DNA of 64,000 nt. Origin: Paenibacillus puerhi (lineage in GTDB: Bacteria > Bacillota > Bacilli > Paenibacillales > NBRC-103111). The notes below the pieces were generated by a model. That model did no database searches. It saw nothing but the letters and a program-made list of their open reading frames with translations, and was not told the origin of the DNA. The stretch covers positions 62,001 through 126,000 of the forward strand of contig NZ_WUWM01000018.1 of NCBI RefSeq assembly GCF_009846885.1, read 5' to 3'. Within the stretch, counting starts at the first letter, position 1. Every line of letters starts with the position of its first letter. A program made the position numbers and the translations under genes. Positions 35,164 to 43,126 of this stretch are shown in pieces.

Positions 35164-35574
35164 TCAGGCGTAATAGTGACGCATTTCCTCGGGAATACCG
35201 TTGCGGGCACACAGCTGCTCAATCGTCTCGCCGGGCTCCGGACGATCTCCGGCCGTAAGCAGTCTGACTGCGAAAACATTGGCTTGGCGCTCGAATTTGC
35301 CGGGATGGAAGAAGGTGTGCTCCTCCAAGAAGAAGCGGCTGATTCCCTTATGCAGCCGGTCATGTCCAAGCTCATGGGCACAGACGAACCGCTTCCACTC
35401 GTCGGTCAGCTTGTCGTGAATGACGATAAACCGGCGGCGCAGCTTCCGGTAGTAGATGCCCCGCGTCTGATCGCCCAGATCGTGAAACCTGATATGAATG
35501 CCAAGCTCCTGCGCGAGCCGGAACGGACAGTTGGTATGGTGCCGCTTGATCAGCCGCTGAATGATATCCTCCAT
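35164..35574 (-). CDS. ImmA/IrrE-family metallopeptidase (XkdA-like)
   Basis: 136 residues from the ATG at 35574 (MEDIIQRLIKRHH); a longer frame back to 35643 overlaps the repressor gene and lacks a good start signal. The zinc motif HELGH lies at residues 67-71 (CAHELGHDRLHKG), and the downstream ERQANVFAVRLL holds the third ligand region. ImmA proteases cut phage-type repressors to lift repression after DNA damage or signalling. It follows the xre gene by 37 bases on the same strand, as xkdA and xre are paired in PBSX. Confidence 0.88.
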   Translation of the reverse strand: MEDIIQRLIKRHHTNCPFRLAQELGIHIRFHDLGDQTRGIYYRKLRRRFIVIHDKLTDEWKRFVCAHELGHDRLHKGISRFFLEEHTFFHPGKFERQANVFAVRLLTAGDRPEPGETIEQLCARNGIPEEMRHYYA

Positions 35575-35611
35575 GAACCCACGCTCCAATGCGTTGATAA
35601 GTCGCCCCCAT

Positions 35612-36037
35612 TTAACGGGTTGAGTCGTTTTTGGGGTCGGCAACCTTCTTGCGCTTATTCATTTGCTTCGCTTCCCAGAACAGGCCGGTCAGCACGTCGA
35701 GCACGCGCTGGCGATCCCTCTCATTCATCGGAATCCCATCGAACATGACCTCGCCATCCTCTTCCAGCATCCGTTTAAAGTCACGCTTGTCCTTGGAAGT
35801 CGCCCACGCTGGCGCGGAATAGCCCGGCATCGGCTCGGTCAGGCCTCGTCCGAGCAAATAGTCGGTAGTCGTATGCAAAATATCAGCAATGCGCTGAAGG
35901 TCTTCGCTGGAAGGAATGACGCGGTCGTTCTCGATATGGCCAAAGTTGGAACGTCCCATGCCGATTTGCTCGGCTATGTCATGCTGTGTAAGGTCGTACT
36001 GCTTCCGCAGGTCGCGGATCCGGCTGCCCAGTGACAT
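35612..36037 (-). CDS. xre: XRE-family phage repressor (PBSX Xre-like)
   Basis: 141 residues from the ATG at 36037, with CAGGAGGG upstream. Residues 5-65 are a classical Cro/C1 helix-turn-helix (LRKQYDLTQHDIAEQIGMGRSNFGHIE, then LQRIADILHTTTDYLLG). The remaining 75 residues are charged and helical and may mediate dimerisation or ImmA recognition. It is divergent from a sigma-like activator gene and surrounded by two copies of a 13-bp palindrome, its likely operators. Its own strong promoter lies at 36180-36208. Confidence 0.88.
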   Translation of the reverse strand: MSLGSRIRDLRKQYDLTQHDIAEQIGMGRSNFGHIENDRVIPSSEDLQRIADILHTTTDYLLGRGLTEPMPGYSAPAWATSKDKRDFKRMLEEDGEVMFDGIPMNERDRQRVLDVLTGLFWEAKQMNKRKKVADPKNDSTR

Positions 36038-36064
36038 GGCTTGCCCTCCTGTACTAGAAGAATG

Positions 36065-36077
36065 GTATTTAAAATAC
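36065..36077. promoter_or_regulatory. Operator O1, 13-bp perfect palindrome
   Basis: GTATTTAAAATAC is palindromic around a central A and directly abuts the -35 box of the rightward promoter at 36078. The same 13 bases recur at 36245 and at 54918. Binding by the Xre repressor is inferred from position. Confidence 0.7.
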
Positions 36078-36106
36078 TTGACGTTATTATAGATACCCCC
36101 TATAAT
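36078..36106 (+). promoter_or_regulatory. Rightward promoter toward the Xpf-like gene
   Basis: TTGACG, a 17-base spacer and a perfect TATAAT. Transcription would begin near 36113 and run through the repressor promoter and O2 into the activator gene at 36280. O1 touches the -35 box, so repression is expected. Confidence 0.75.
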
Positions 36107-36179
36107 GGGGAAACAAATACTGGAAAAGGGAAAACCTTCGCTGAAATGAGGGAAACGAGGGTAGAATGAATCTCCTTTG

Positions 36180-36208
36180 AGTATAGTGGGTAGCGATATT
36201 ACTGTCAA
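36180..36208 (-). promoter_or_regulatory. Leftward promoter of the repressor gene
   Basis: On the minus strand a perfect TTGACA, a 17-base spacer and TATACT. Transcription would start near 36173 and run through O1 to the repressor ATG at 36037, a leader of about 135 bases. It faces the rightward promoter head-on. Confidence 0.75.
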
Positions 36209-36243
36209 TGTGCAGATGAAAAAGGAATTATTCCGTTTATAAT

Positions 36244-36258
36244 GGTATTTAAAATACC
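36244..36258. promoter_or_regulatory. Operator O2, 15-bp palindrome
   Basis: GGTATTTAAAATACC contains the same 13-bp core as O1, extended by one matching base on each side. A TATAAT lies just before it at 36238-36243 without a good -35. It sits 21 bases before the activator start codon. Confidence 0.7.
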
Positions 36259-36279
36259 CATCAAGAGGAGGTAACAGAA

Positions 36280-36942
36280 ATGAGTCCAGTCCTGGATAAG
36301 GAAAGCAAGACGACAGGGAAAGCTGCTTCTTCCCATTGGGTAGTCTTGAAGCTGAAGGATTATAAGCGTCTGGTCGGTCGCATGAGGTTTTTGGAGAAGC
36401 ATCCGGTCGGCAACGGCTACTCCCTCCGCTCTATCCAGCAGGATGATAAGCTTCAAGACCTGCACCGCCAGCTGCGGGGGATGCCGTCCTCCCTGTACTT
36501 GACGGAGCGGGAGCAGAGGCTCGAAGCAACTGCTCATGCGTACCTGGAGCGATATCCCCTGGGAACCAAGAGCCAGCTACGCGAGGTTCAAGGACTTCAA
36601 GGCTCATCTGCAGGGGATGAGAGGCTGCTCCGGGAGCTGGAGGGTAAGATCCACAAGGTGCTGGAGGCCCGGATCGGCTATACGGCGGATGCGGGCGGTA
36701 TTCAAGGCGTAATTGACCGCGTGAGCGAGCTGCAGGATCTGCAGAGGGAGGTCGAACTGATCGACCGCTCGCTCGACACGTTAGCCGAGTACAGGCCGGA
36801 ATACAGCCGGCTGCTGCGTCTGCGTTACATCGAAGGACGTTCGGTCGATGAAGTGGCGGGCGAATTCTGTATCGCGCGCAAGACCTTCGACCGGTGGAGA
36901 GCGAAGGCGGTGGAGGAATATGCCAGGCTGGCTGGGGAATGA
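36280..36942 (+). CDS. Sigma-like phage transcription activator (Xpf-like)
   Basis: 220 residues with AGAGGAGG upstream. The last 45 residues resemble sigma factor region 4 (LLRLRYIEGRSVDEVAGEFCIARKTFDRWRAKAVEEY), as in PBSX Xpf and ArpU/RinA late activators. The N-terminal 170 residues are charged and helical with no sigma region 2. Its place opposite xre, under operator control, suggests it turns on late genes, most plausibly the tail cluster from 47.9 kb. That target is inference. Confidence 0.75.
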   Translation: MSPVLDKESKTTGKAASSHWVVLKLKDYKRLVGRMRFLEKHPVGNGYSLRSIQQDDKLQDLHRQLRGMPSSLYLTEREQRLEATAHAYLERYPLGTKSQLREVQGLQGSSAGDERLLRELEGKIHKVLEARIGYTADAGGIQGVIDRVSELQDLQREVELIDRSLDTLAEYRPEYSRLLRLRYIEGRSVDEVAGEFCIARKTFDRWRAKAVEEYARLAGE

Positions 36943-36992
36943 GCGGGCAGTTGTAGCCCTCTTCTCAAGTAAAGGACAGGCGGGGAAGAAAG

Positions 36993-37020
36993 GTGAAGGC
37001 CAGGCAAGCCTGGCCTTCAC
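36993..37020. terminator. Perfect 13-bp inverted repeat between convergent genes
   Basis: GTGAAGGCCAGGC and GCCTGGCCTTCAC with a 2-base spacer. It overlaps the stop codon of the histidine kinase gene and probably ends both transcripts; T tails are absent. Confidence 0.65.
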
Positions 37021-38801
37021 TGAGGGTACTGGAGGGTGACGGCGACGCCCCGGCCCGGCTTGTTTAACAGGCGGATGCGGGCGGCACTGCCGTATTGCAG
37101 CAGCAGCCGTTTGTTCGTATTTGTAAGCCCGACATGTCCGGGAAGCTCGGTCTCCTCCTGCAGAGCGGAGCGAAGCTGAAACAATCGCTGGGGTTCGATC
37201 CCCGGGCCGTCGTCGATGATCGTTACCTTCAGCAGCTGGCCTTCAAGTCGAGCCTTCACCTTGAGACGGAGGAACGGTCTGCTTTCCATTCCATATTGGA
37301 TGCTGTTCTCGATGGACGGCTGAATGCTTAGCTTCAGCACCTGGCAAGCGTAAGCTTCCTCGGGAATATCCCAGATCACCTCAAACCGATCCTTGTACCG
37401 GAGCTGCTGGATGTCGAGATAGCTGCGGATATGGGCGATTTCTTCCTTCAGAGGGACCGACTTGACCGAGCTGTCGAGCGCGTATTGTAGAATGTCCGAG
37501 AGCAGAGCGATCATCTGGCAGCCCACATTATCCGACTTGGTCAGCTGAAATGTTTTCCAGTAGATGGAGTTCAGCGTGTTATAGAGAAAGTGCGGGTTAA
37601 TCTGCGATTGCAGCGCTTTGAATTCGAAGGCCTGCATTTTGTAAAGGCGTTCCGACAGCTGAACCTGCAAATAATTTTGCTCCACGAACGTTTCGACGAT
37701 GTTCATCATGATGAATTCATAAATATCCCGGACGCCTCCGGGCATTTGATGCGCCGGAGCCATCGAATCGGCCGACTCCAGAATCTGGATGATGCTGCCG
37801 AGCTGTCGGTAATTTTTGCGTGTGAGCAGCCAAGCGAGTGCCGCGCAGAGCAGGAGGCTTGCGACAGCCAGGATGCAGGTCGCCACGATCAGCGTCACGG
37901 GCAGCTTGTACATCGCCGAGCGCGGGACGATCGAGATGAGGTTCCAACCGAGCCGCGGCGTTTTTTTGACGGTCAAGTGGAAGCTGTCCTTATCCAGCTG
38001 GAGTATGCGTTCATCCTCGGGAAGCGGGATAGCGGCGAGCAGCTCCTCAGAGACGGCTCTGCCCGATTGCATGATCAGTTGGTCGCGGGCATCGGTAATG
38101 ACGAATGAGCTTTGGGGCATTTCATTAAGTGCCTCATAGGTTTTCTCGAAGTAGCTCGGGATCATATTGACGACAATAACGCCGCCTTGACGAACCGCGC
38201 TTCGTGGCGATAGCCGCTTGTACAGGCTCACGACGCGGGTCGGTTGCTTCTCGAAGGCATACTGGCGAATATCCCGCACCTCGGTGGCAATCTCGACCGA
38301 GCCGGTTAACGCTTTATAACCCGCAAACCAGGCCTGGTCATAGAAATTATCCAGCCTGACGAGTCCTTCTCTGGAGCTGAGGAAGCGCTGCTTGTCGTTC
38401 TCGGAATAAATATAAATCGAGTGGATGTACGGTTTGGAGTATGCCGGAACATCGATAATATTTTTTAAATAAAACAGGGCTTCCAGGTTCTCATAAGATT
38501 GAGTGTCCGTGGAGAGCAGGCTGTCCAGCCGCATGGATATTTTCGCATCCCTGTCGAAGGACAAGCTGAGCGAGTCGACCTCGGCGGCCATAATCTGGAT
38601 CAGCTCGTTGTACTGGTTCAGCATCGTTTCGTGCCTGCGCTCGGCGTCCAGTCGGATGTACCAGACCGAAATGAAAATCGCCATGGAGCCGAGCAGCAGC
38701 AGCGGGATGAGACAGGGAAGCAGCATGCTGAACAGATTGCGGATAAAGAACTTGCGCTTTAACGACGGGATGCGGATGTGCTTTTTATAATCGCTATTCA
38801 T
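37017..38801 (-). CDS. YesM-family sensor histidine kinase
   Basis: 594 residues from the ATG at 38801, which overlaps the response-regulator stop by 8 bases (translational coupling). A membrane segment at residues 20-45 and another near 295-320 enclose an extracellular Cache-like sensor. A HAMP-like linker follows, then the His_kinase domain (LQSQINPHFLYNTLNSIYW, His near residue 404) and an ATPase domain (PSIENSIQYG, DDGPGI). It should sense an extracellular sugar and phosphorylate the regulator at 38794. Next to a sugar ABC transporter, as usual in Paenibacillus. Confidence 0.93.
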   Translation of the reverse strand: MNSDYKKHIRIPSLKRKFFIRNLFSMLLPCLIPLLLLGSMAIFISVWYIRLDAERRHETMLNQYNELIQIMAAEVDSLSLSFDRDAKISMRLDSLLSTDTQSYENLEALFYLKNIIDVPAYSKPYIHSIYIYSENDKQRFLSSREGLVRLDNFYDQAWFAGYKALTGSVEIATEVRDIRQYAFEKQPTRVVSLYKRLSPRSAVRQGGVIVVNMIPSYFEKTYEALNEMPQSSFVITDARDQLIMQSGRAVSEELLAAIPLPEDERILQLDKDSFHLTVKKTPRLGWNLISIVPRSAMYKLPVTLIVATCILAVASLLLCAALAWLLTRKNYRQLGSIIQILESADSMAPAHQMPGGVRDIYEFIMMNIVETFVEQNYLQVQLSERLYKMQAFEFKALQSQINPHFLYNTLNSIYWKTFQLTKSDNVGCQMIALLSDILQYALDSSVKSVPLKEEIAHIRSYLDIQQLRYKDRFEVIWDIPEEAYACQVLKLSIQPSIENSIQYGMESRPFLRLKVKARLEGQLLKVTIIDDGPGIEPQRLFQLRSALQEETELPGHVGLTNTNKRLLLQYGSAARIRLLNKPGRGVAVTLQYPQ

Positions 38802-39534
38802 GTTTGAATTGGCCCGGCGTTTTTCCGTAATATTGCTTGAAGGAACGGATAAAGTTTTTCGGATTGACATAGCCGACCCGCTCGCTGATCTCGTACGCCT
38901 TCAGCTGGGTTTGCTTCAAGAGGCGGGCCGCGTTCTGCATGCGGGCTTCGAGCACCAGCTCGGAGAAGTTGCGACCGGTCTTCTTCTTATAGTAGGAGCT
39001 GATATAGCTGGCATTCATATGGACGAGCTCGGCGGCTTCCTGCAGCGTGGCCGTCCGGTAGTGCTCGCTTACATATTCGCTGATGCGGGCAATAACAGGA
39101 TCCTCCGCTTCCGCCGTAATCTCGTGCGGTTGCGGCGGGGGGGGAGAGGATTCGGAGGCCGCCTCCAGCTCCTGACGAAGCTCTGTGAAGACGTCGACGA
39201 TATCTTTATAGGTGGCGGGCTTGACCATATATTGGCGCACGCCGTACTGCATGGCCTGCCGGGCATATTCGAATTCGCGGTAGGCGCTGAGCAGAATAAC
39301 GCGTGCCGGTAGTTGGCGTTCCACAAGGGTTTGGCAAAGCTCCAGCCCCGTCATTCCGGGCATTCGGATATCGCAGAGCACGGCATCGACCGGATGCTCC
39401 AGCATATATTGAAGCGCTTCCAGGCCGTCCCCCGCTTGATGAACGATGGTGAACCCGACCGATTCCCAAGGGAAGCAGTGGCATAAGGTATCCCGTGTAT
39501 CATGCTCGTCATCGACAACAAGAAGCTTAAACAT
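38794..39534 (-). CDS. AraC-type response regulator (YesN-like)
   Basis: 246 residues from the ATG at 39534, with AAGGAGGG upstream. Receiver domain at residues 1-120: VVDDEHD acidic pocket, CDIRMPG with the phospho-Asp, LLSAYRE, KPA. A Pro-rich linker follows, then an AraC helix-turn-helix pair (TLQEAAELVHMNASYISSYY and GYVNPKNFIRSFKQYYGKTPGQFK). It is the partner of the histidine kinase and likely activates the divergent ABC transporter genes at 39759. Confidence 0.94.
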   Translation of the reverse strand: MFKLLVVDDEHDTRDTLCHCFPWESVGFTIVHQAGDGLEALQYMLEHPVDAVLCDIRMPGMTGLELCQTLVERQLPARVILLSAYREFEYARQAMQYGVRQYMVKPATYKDIVDVFTELRQELEAASESSPPPPQPHEITAEAEDPVIARISEYVSEHYRTATLQEAAELVHMNASYISSYYKKKTGRNFSELVLEARMQNAARLLKQTQLKAYEISERVGYVNPKNFIRSFKQYYGKTPGQFKHE

Positions 39535-39647
39535 AGGCACCCTCCTTTCCCCGTCAGTATAGCAAATAATAGGGGGGAAGCCTACAGGATACCGCGCCCA
39601 AACGGACATAAATCCAAAATAATGATACCTTTTCGGGGAAATGCCAA

Positions 39648-39666
39648 TATAATGAAACCGCTTTCT
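39648..39666 (+). promoter_or_regulatory. cre-like CcpA site overlapping a -10 box
   Basis: TGAAACCGCTTTCT at 39653-39666 matches the cre consensus TGWAANCGNTNWCA in all defined positions but the last. It shares one base with TATAAT at 39648-39653. Binding of CcpA there would block transcription of the transporter operon when preferred sugars are present. No clear -35 box is seen, which fits a promoter needing the response regulator. Confidence 0.65.
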
Positions 39667-39758
39667 AAAATGGCGGTTCTTTTTAGCGTCGTCGATCTAG
39701 TGCTATGATTGAAAGCGTAGCCGGCAATAAGGCCGAATAGAAAAAGGGGGACAGATCC

Positions 39759-41099
39759 ATGAACCACATGAAGAAAAAAGCTAAGCTCCTGGCCGCTGTA
39801 CTGGCCGCCACAACTGCGCTCACCGCTTGCGGCGGGAATGGGAATAACGAAAGCCAGCCGTCGGGATCGACTGGAACGGGCAACAATGAATCCGCCTCCA
39901 AAGAGGTTACGCTCCGTTTCAGCTGGTGGGGCAACGATGCCCGGCACCAAGCGACGCTGAAGGCGATAGACGCTTATACCAAGCTCAATCCTAACGTCAA
40001 GATTGAAGCGGAGTATATGGGCTTTGACGGCTTCTACAAAAAGCTGCTGACCCAGTTTGCCGGAGGGACGGCACCGGACATTCTCCAGTATTCGTACGAA
40101 TGGCATAACGATATGAACGATTTCCTGATGAATCTCAAGTCGGCTAAAGGACTGGATACGTCGGGGCTTGCACCGGATGTCATCCAAAACTTCGCCACCT
40201 ATAAGGACAAGATGGTCATGATGCCGTCGGGCGCTTTCGCCGCCACGACCTTCTATAATCCAGCCTTCCTGGAGAAATTCGGCATACCGGCGGATACGGT
40301 ATGGACCTGGGATAAGCTGCTGGAGGAGGGCAAGAAGGTTCACGCTCAGGACCCGAAGGCGTACTTGCTGACGGCGGATATCGACGTGTTGAATAAATTG
40401 ATCCTGCAGCCGTATGTGGCCCAGCTTACCGGCAAGCGGTGGATTGAGGACAGCTTTGAGCCCGGGTTCGACGCAGCTCAGCTGCAGAAGGGTCTGGCTT
40501 ACGTCGCAGAGCTGTACAAATCCGGGGTCATCGAGCCGTTCGGAGACAGCTCCGCATTCGTTGGAAAAATGGAGCAGAACCCCAAGTGGATCAAAGGCGA
40601 GATCGGCCTGCTGATCGATTATGTGCAAAGCTACGATAAATATAGACAGGCGGTGCCAGGCGGCAAGCTGGGCGTGAGCGCCTTCCCGATGACGCCTGGT
40701 GCGCCGATCTCGGGGAATCCCGTGGTAGCGGGTACCGGCTTCGCCGTCAATAAGAAGTCCGCTCAGGCTGACGAAGCGGTCAAGTTCATCAACTGGCTGA
40801 CGAATGACAAAGAGGCTGCCCTGCTGCTCGAAACCCAGCGCGGTATACCGGCCGTCGCCACGGCTCGCAAGGCGCTCGAGGATGGGGGCAAGCTTGACCC
40901 GAACATTACGAAGGGTCTGGATTATGCGAACAAGGTCAAGGCGATCGCCCCGAATATCATCAGTACCAATACGGAGCTGGCCCAAGCCGTCAAGGATACG
41001 CTGCAGAAGCTGATCTACCAGAAGGTAACTCCGGAGCAAGGCGCCGAGGAGATCATGAAGGAGCTCGGCGGCAAGCTTAAGGAATTGAAAGCGAAATAA
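39759..41099 (+). CDS. Sugar ABC transporter solute-binding lipoprotein
   Basis: 446 residues. The signal peptide ends in a lipobox (ALTAC, Cys about residue 25), so the protein is lipid-anchored outside the membrane. The mature part starts with a Gly/Asn/Ser linker and follows the family 1 extracellular binding-protein fold (VTLRFSWWGNDARHQATLKAIDAY, FAGGTAPDILQYSYEW, FINWLTNDKEAA). The substrate is a carbohydrate, probably sulfated in view of the sulfatase gene in this operon. First gene after the promoter with the cre site. Confidence 0.93.
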   Translation: MNHMKKKAKLLAAVLAATTALTACGGNGNNESQPSGSTGTGNNESASKEVTLRFSWWGNDARHQATLKAIDAYTKLNPNVKIEAEYMGFDGFYKKLLTQFAGGTAPDILQYSYEWHNDMNDFLMNLKSAKGLDTSGLAPDVIQNFATYKDKMVMMPSGAFAATTFYNPAFLEKFGIPADTVWTWDKLLEEGKKVHAQDPKAYLLTADIDVLNKLILQPYVAQLTGKRWIEDSFEPGFDAAQLQKGLAYVAELYKSGVIEPFGDSSAFVGKMEQNPKWIKGEIGLLIDYVQSYDKYRQAVPGGKLGVSAFPMTPGAPISGNPVVAGTGFAVNKKSAQADEAVKFINWLTNDKEAALLLETQRGIPAVATARKALEDGGKLDPNITKGLDYANKVKAIAPNIISTNTELAQAVKDTLQKLIYQKVTPEQGAEEIMKELGGKLKELKAK

Positions 41100-41117
41100 T
41101 GTCCCCGTCTGTCTGAG

Positions 41118-41142
41118 GAGCGCGGTCCTGCCGGCCGCGCTC
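41118..41142 (+). other. Intercistronic hairpin after the binding-protein gene
   Basis: GAGCGCGG and CCGCGCTC form a perfect 8-bp stem with no T run beyond TTAT. Such hairpins commonly stabilise the upstream mRNA and give the binding protein a higher level than the permeases. Confidence 0.6.
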
Positions 41143-41192
41143 TTATCGGCTAATGGTCCCTTGTCAGGATGCGGGAGAAAGGAAGGATCCTC

Positions 41193-42086
41193 TTGAAGCG
41201 CATAACGATTCGCCCCGCCGTGTGGGGGCTGCTGTTTATTTCTCCCTGGTTGATCGGCTTTGCCTGGTTCCAGCTGTATCCGCTGATTTTATCCTTATAC
41301 TATTCGTTTACCGATTATTCGATCGTGAAGGAACCCAAGTTTGTCGGGCTGAAAAACTATGTGACGATGTTCACCAACGATAAAGACTTTTTCCCATCGT
41401 TACGCGCAACCTTCGTCTATGCGGTGATCGCCGTTCCAGCCAAGCTGGCTTTTGCTCTGCTGGTGGCGCTCATTTTGAATATGAAAGGGAAGTTTATCAA
41501 TCTGTACCGGACAGTCTACTATCTGCCCTCGATCCTGGGCGGTAGTGTAGCGATCTCGATTCTGTGGCGCTTCCTGTTCATGAGGGAGGGCATCGTCAAT
41601 CAGGCGCTGTCGTACCTGCATATTCCTGCTGTCGATTGGCTGGGCAGCCCTTCCGTCGCCCTGTGGACGATCAGCTTTCTCGTCGTCTGGCAATTTGGCT
41701 CCTCGATGGTGCTCTTTCTGGCGGGGCTAAAGCAGATTCCGATGGATCTGTACGAAGCCGCCATGGTCGACGGAGGCGGGAAGCTTCGGATGTTCATCTC
41801 GATTACGATTCCGATGCTGACTCCTATTATCTTGTTCAATCTGGTCATGCAGACGATCGGGGCGCTGCAGGAATTTACGGCCGCCTTCGTCGTGACCAAT
41901 GGCGGGCCGATGAAGTCCACGTATCTGATCGGCTTGAAAATTTACGACGATGCGTTCCAATCGCTCAAGATGGGCTATGCGTCGGCGCTGTCCTGGGTGC
42001 TGTTCGCCATCATCCTGGTGCTGACCTTGATCATCTTCCGCTCGTCCAAGTCGTGGGTCCATTATGAAGACGGGGGGAGAAGCTAA
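41193..42086 (+). CDS. Sugar ABC transporter permease, MalF-like
   Basis: 297 residues from a TTG at 41193, favoured by GGAAGG 6 bases upstream; an in-frame ATG at 41169 gives 305 residues. Six membrane segments, starting WGLLFISPWLIGFAWFQLYPLILSLYYSF. The EAA loop that docks the ATPase reads DLYEAAMVDGGGKLRMFISITIPML. No ATPase gene is nearby; a shared MsmX-type ATPase elsewhere is likely. Its stop overlaps the next start by one base. Confidence 0.92.
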   Translation: MKRITIRPAVWGLLFISPWLIGFAWFQLYPLILSLYYSFTDYSIVKEPKFVGLKNYVTMFTNDKDFFPSLRATFVYAVIAVPAKLAFALLVALILNMKGKFINLYRTVYYLPSILGGSVAISILWRFLFMREGIVNQALSYLHIPAVDWLGSPSVALWTISFLVVWQFGSSMVLFLAGLKQIPMDLYEAAMVDGGGKLRMFISITIPMLTPIILFNLVMQTIGALQEFTAAFVVTNGGPMKSTYLIGLKIYDDAFQSLKMGYASALSWVLFAIILVLTLIIFRSSKSWVHYEDGGRS

Positions 42087-42943
42087 TGCCGGCATATGGA
42101 AAAGAACCGACCCTGGCCTGGCGGCTGGTCAAAAACGGCCTGCTTGCTCTCTTCGGCCTGCTGATGATTTACCCGCTGATCTGGCTGTTCTTCAGCTCGT
42201 TCAAGACGAACGCTGACTTATTCGGCTCGCTGGGGCTGCTGCCCAAGACCTTCGTCTGGGATGCTTACGGCAAAGGCTGGGCGGGCACCGGCCAGTATTC
42301 CTACGCGGTATTCTTCACGAATACGCTGTTGATGGTCGTGCCGACCGTCGTGTTTACCGTCATCTCCAGCGCCGTCGTGGCCTACGGCTTCGCCCGGTTC
42401 CGTTTCCCGCTGCAGGGGCCGCTGTTCGCGCTGATGATCTCGACGCTGATGCTGCCGCATGCCGTCATTATTATCCCGCGGTACCTAATCTTCCGGGACA
42501 TGGGCTGGCTGGACAGCTACTTGCCGTTCATCGTGCCTGCCGTGTTCGCCTGCTATCCGTTTTTCATCTTCATGATGGTGCAATTTTTCCGGGGCCTGCC
42601 GCGTGAGCTGGACGAATCGGCCGTGGTGGACGGGTGCAACCCGCTGACGATCCTGACGCGAATCTTGCTGCCTCTGTGCAAGCCTGCACTTTTCTCTGCA
42701 GCTATCTTCCAGTTCATCTGGACCTGGAATGATTTCTTCAACTCTTTAATCTTCATTAATAGCGTGAAGAAGTACACCGTGTCGCTGGCTCTTCGGATGA
42801 CTATCGATTCCACGGGAGGCACGGTGGAGTGGAATCAGATTATGGCGATGTCGGTGCTGGCCGTCCTGCCGCCGGTGCTTATCTTTTTCTTCTTCCAGCG
42901 ATACTTTGTCGAGGGGATTGCAACGACCGGGATCAAGGGATAA
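42086..42943 (+). CDS. Sugar ABC transporter permease, MalG-like
   Basis: 285 residues, six membrane segments. The EAA loop reads ELDESAVVDGCNPLTILTRILLPL, and the C-terminus IATTGIKG is typical of MalG-type permeases. The start ATG shares its A with the stop of the previous gene and has GGGGGAG upstream. Forms the channel with the MalF-like partner. Confidence 0.93.
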   Translation: MPAYGKEPTLAWRLVKNGLLALFGLLMIYPLIWLFFSSFKTNADLFGSLGLLPKTFVWDAYGKGWAGTGQYSYAVFFTNTLLMVVPTVVFTVISSAVVAYGFARFRFPLQGPLFALMISTLMLPHAVIIIPRYLIFRDMGWLDSYLPFIVPAVFACYPFFIFMMVQFFRGLPRELDESAVVDGCNPLTILTRILLPLCKPALFSAAIFQFIWTWNDFFNSLIFINSVKKYTVSLALRMTIDSTGGTVEWNQIMAMSVLAVLPPVLIFFFFQRYFVEGIATTGIKG

Positions 42944-42958
42944 GGTCAATTGAAAGAG

Positions 42959-42989
42959 GGAGCCGGGGACGCTATGGGCCCGCGGCTCC
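42959..42989 (+). other. Intercistronic hairpin before the sulfatase gene
   Basis: GGAGCCG and CGGCTCC form a 7-bp stem in the 183-base gap between the permease and sulfatase genes. Without a T run it is more likely an mRNA-stability or attenuation element than a terminator. Confidence 0.4.
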
Positions 42990-43126
42990 TTCGCGCATGC
43001 CGGGGCATCCGGCGACGTGCTGCATCTAGGGATCATGGGGCGAACAGTATGGCCGGAAAGCGGATGGAGCTCGGACTACTGGAATCGAGGATCAGGCACC
43101 TAGTTTGTGAAAGGAGAGAGGGAAGT

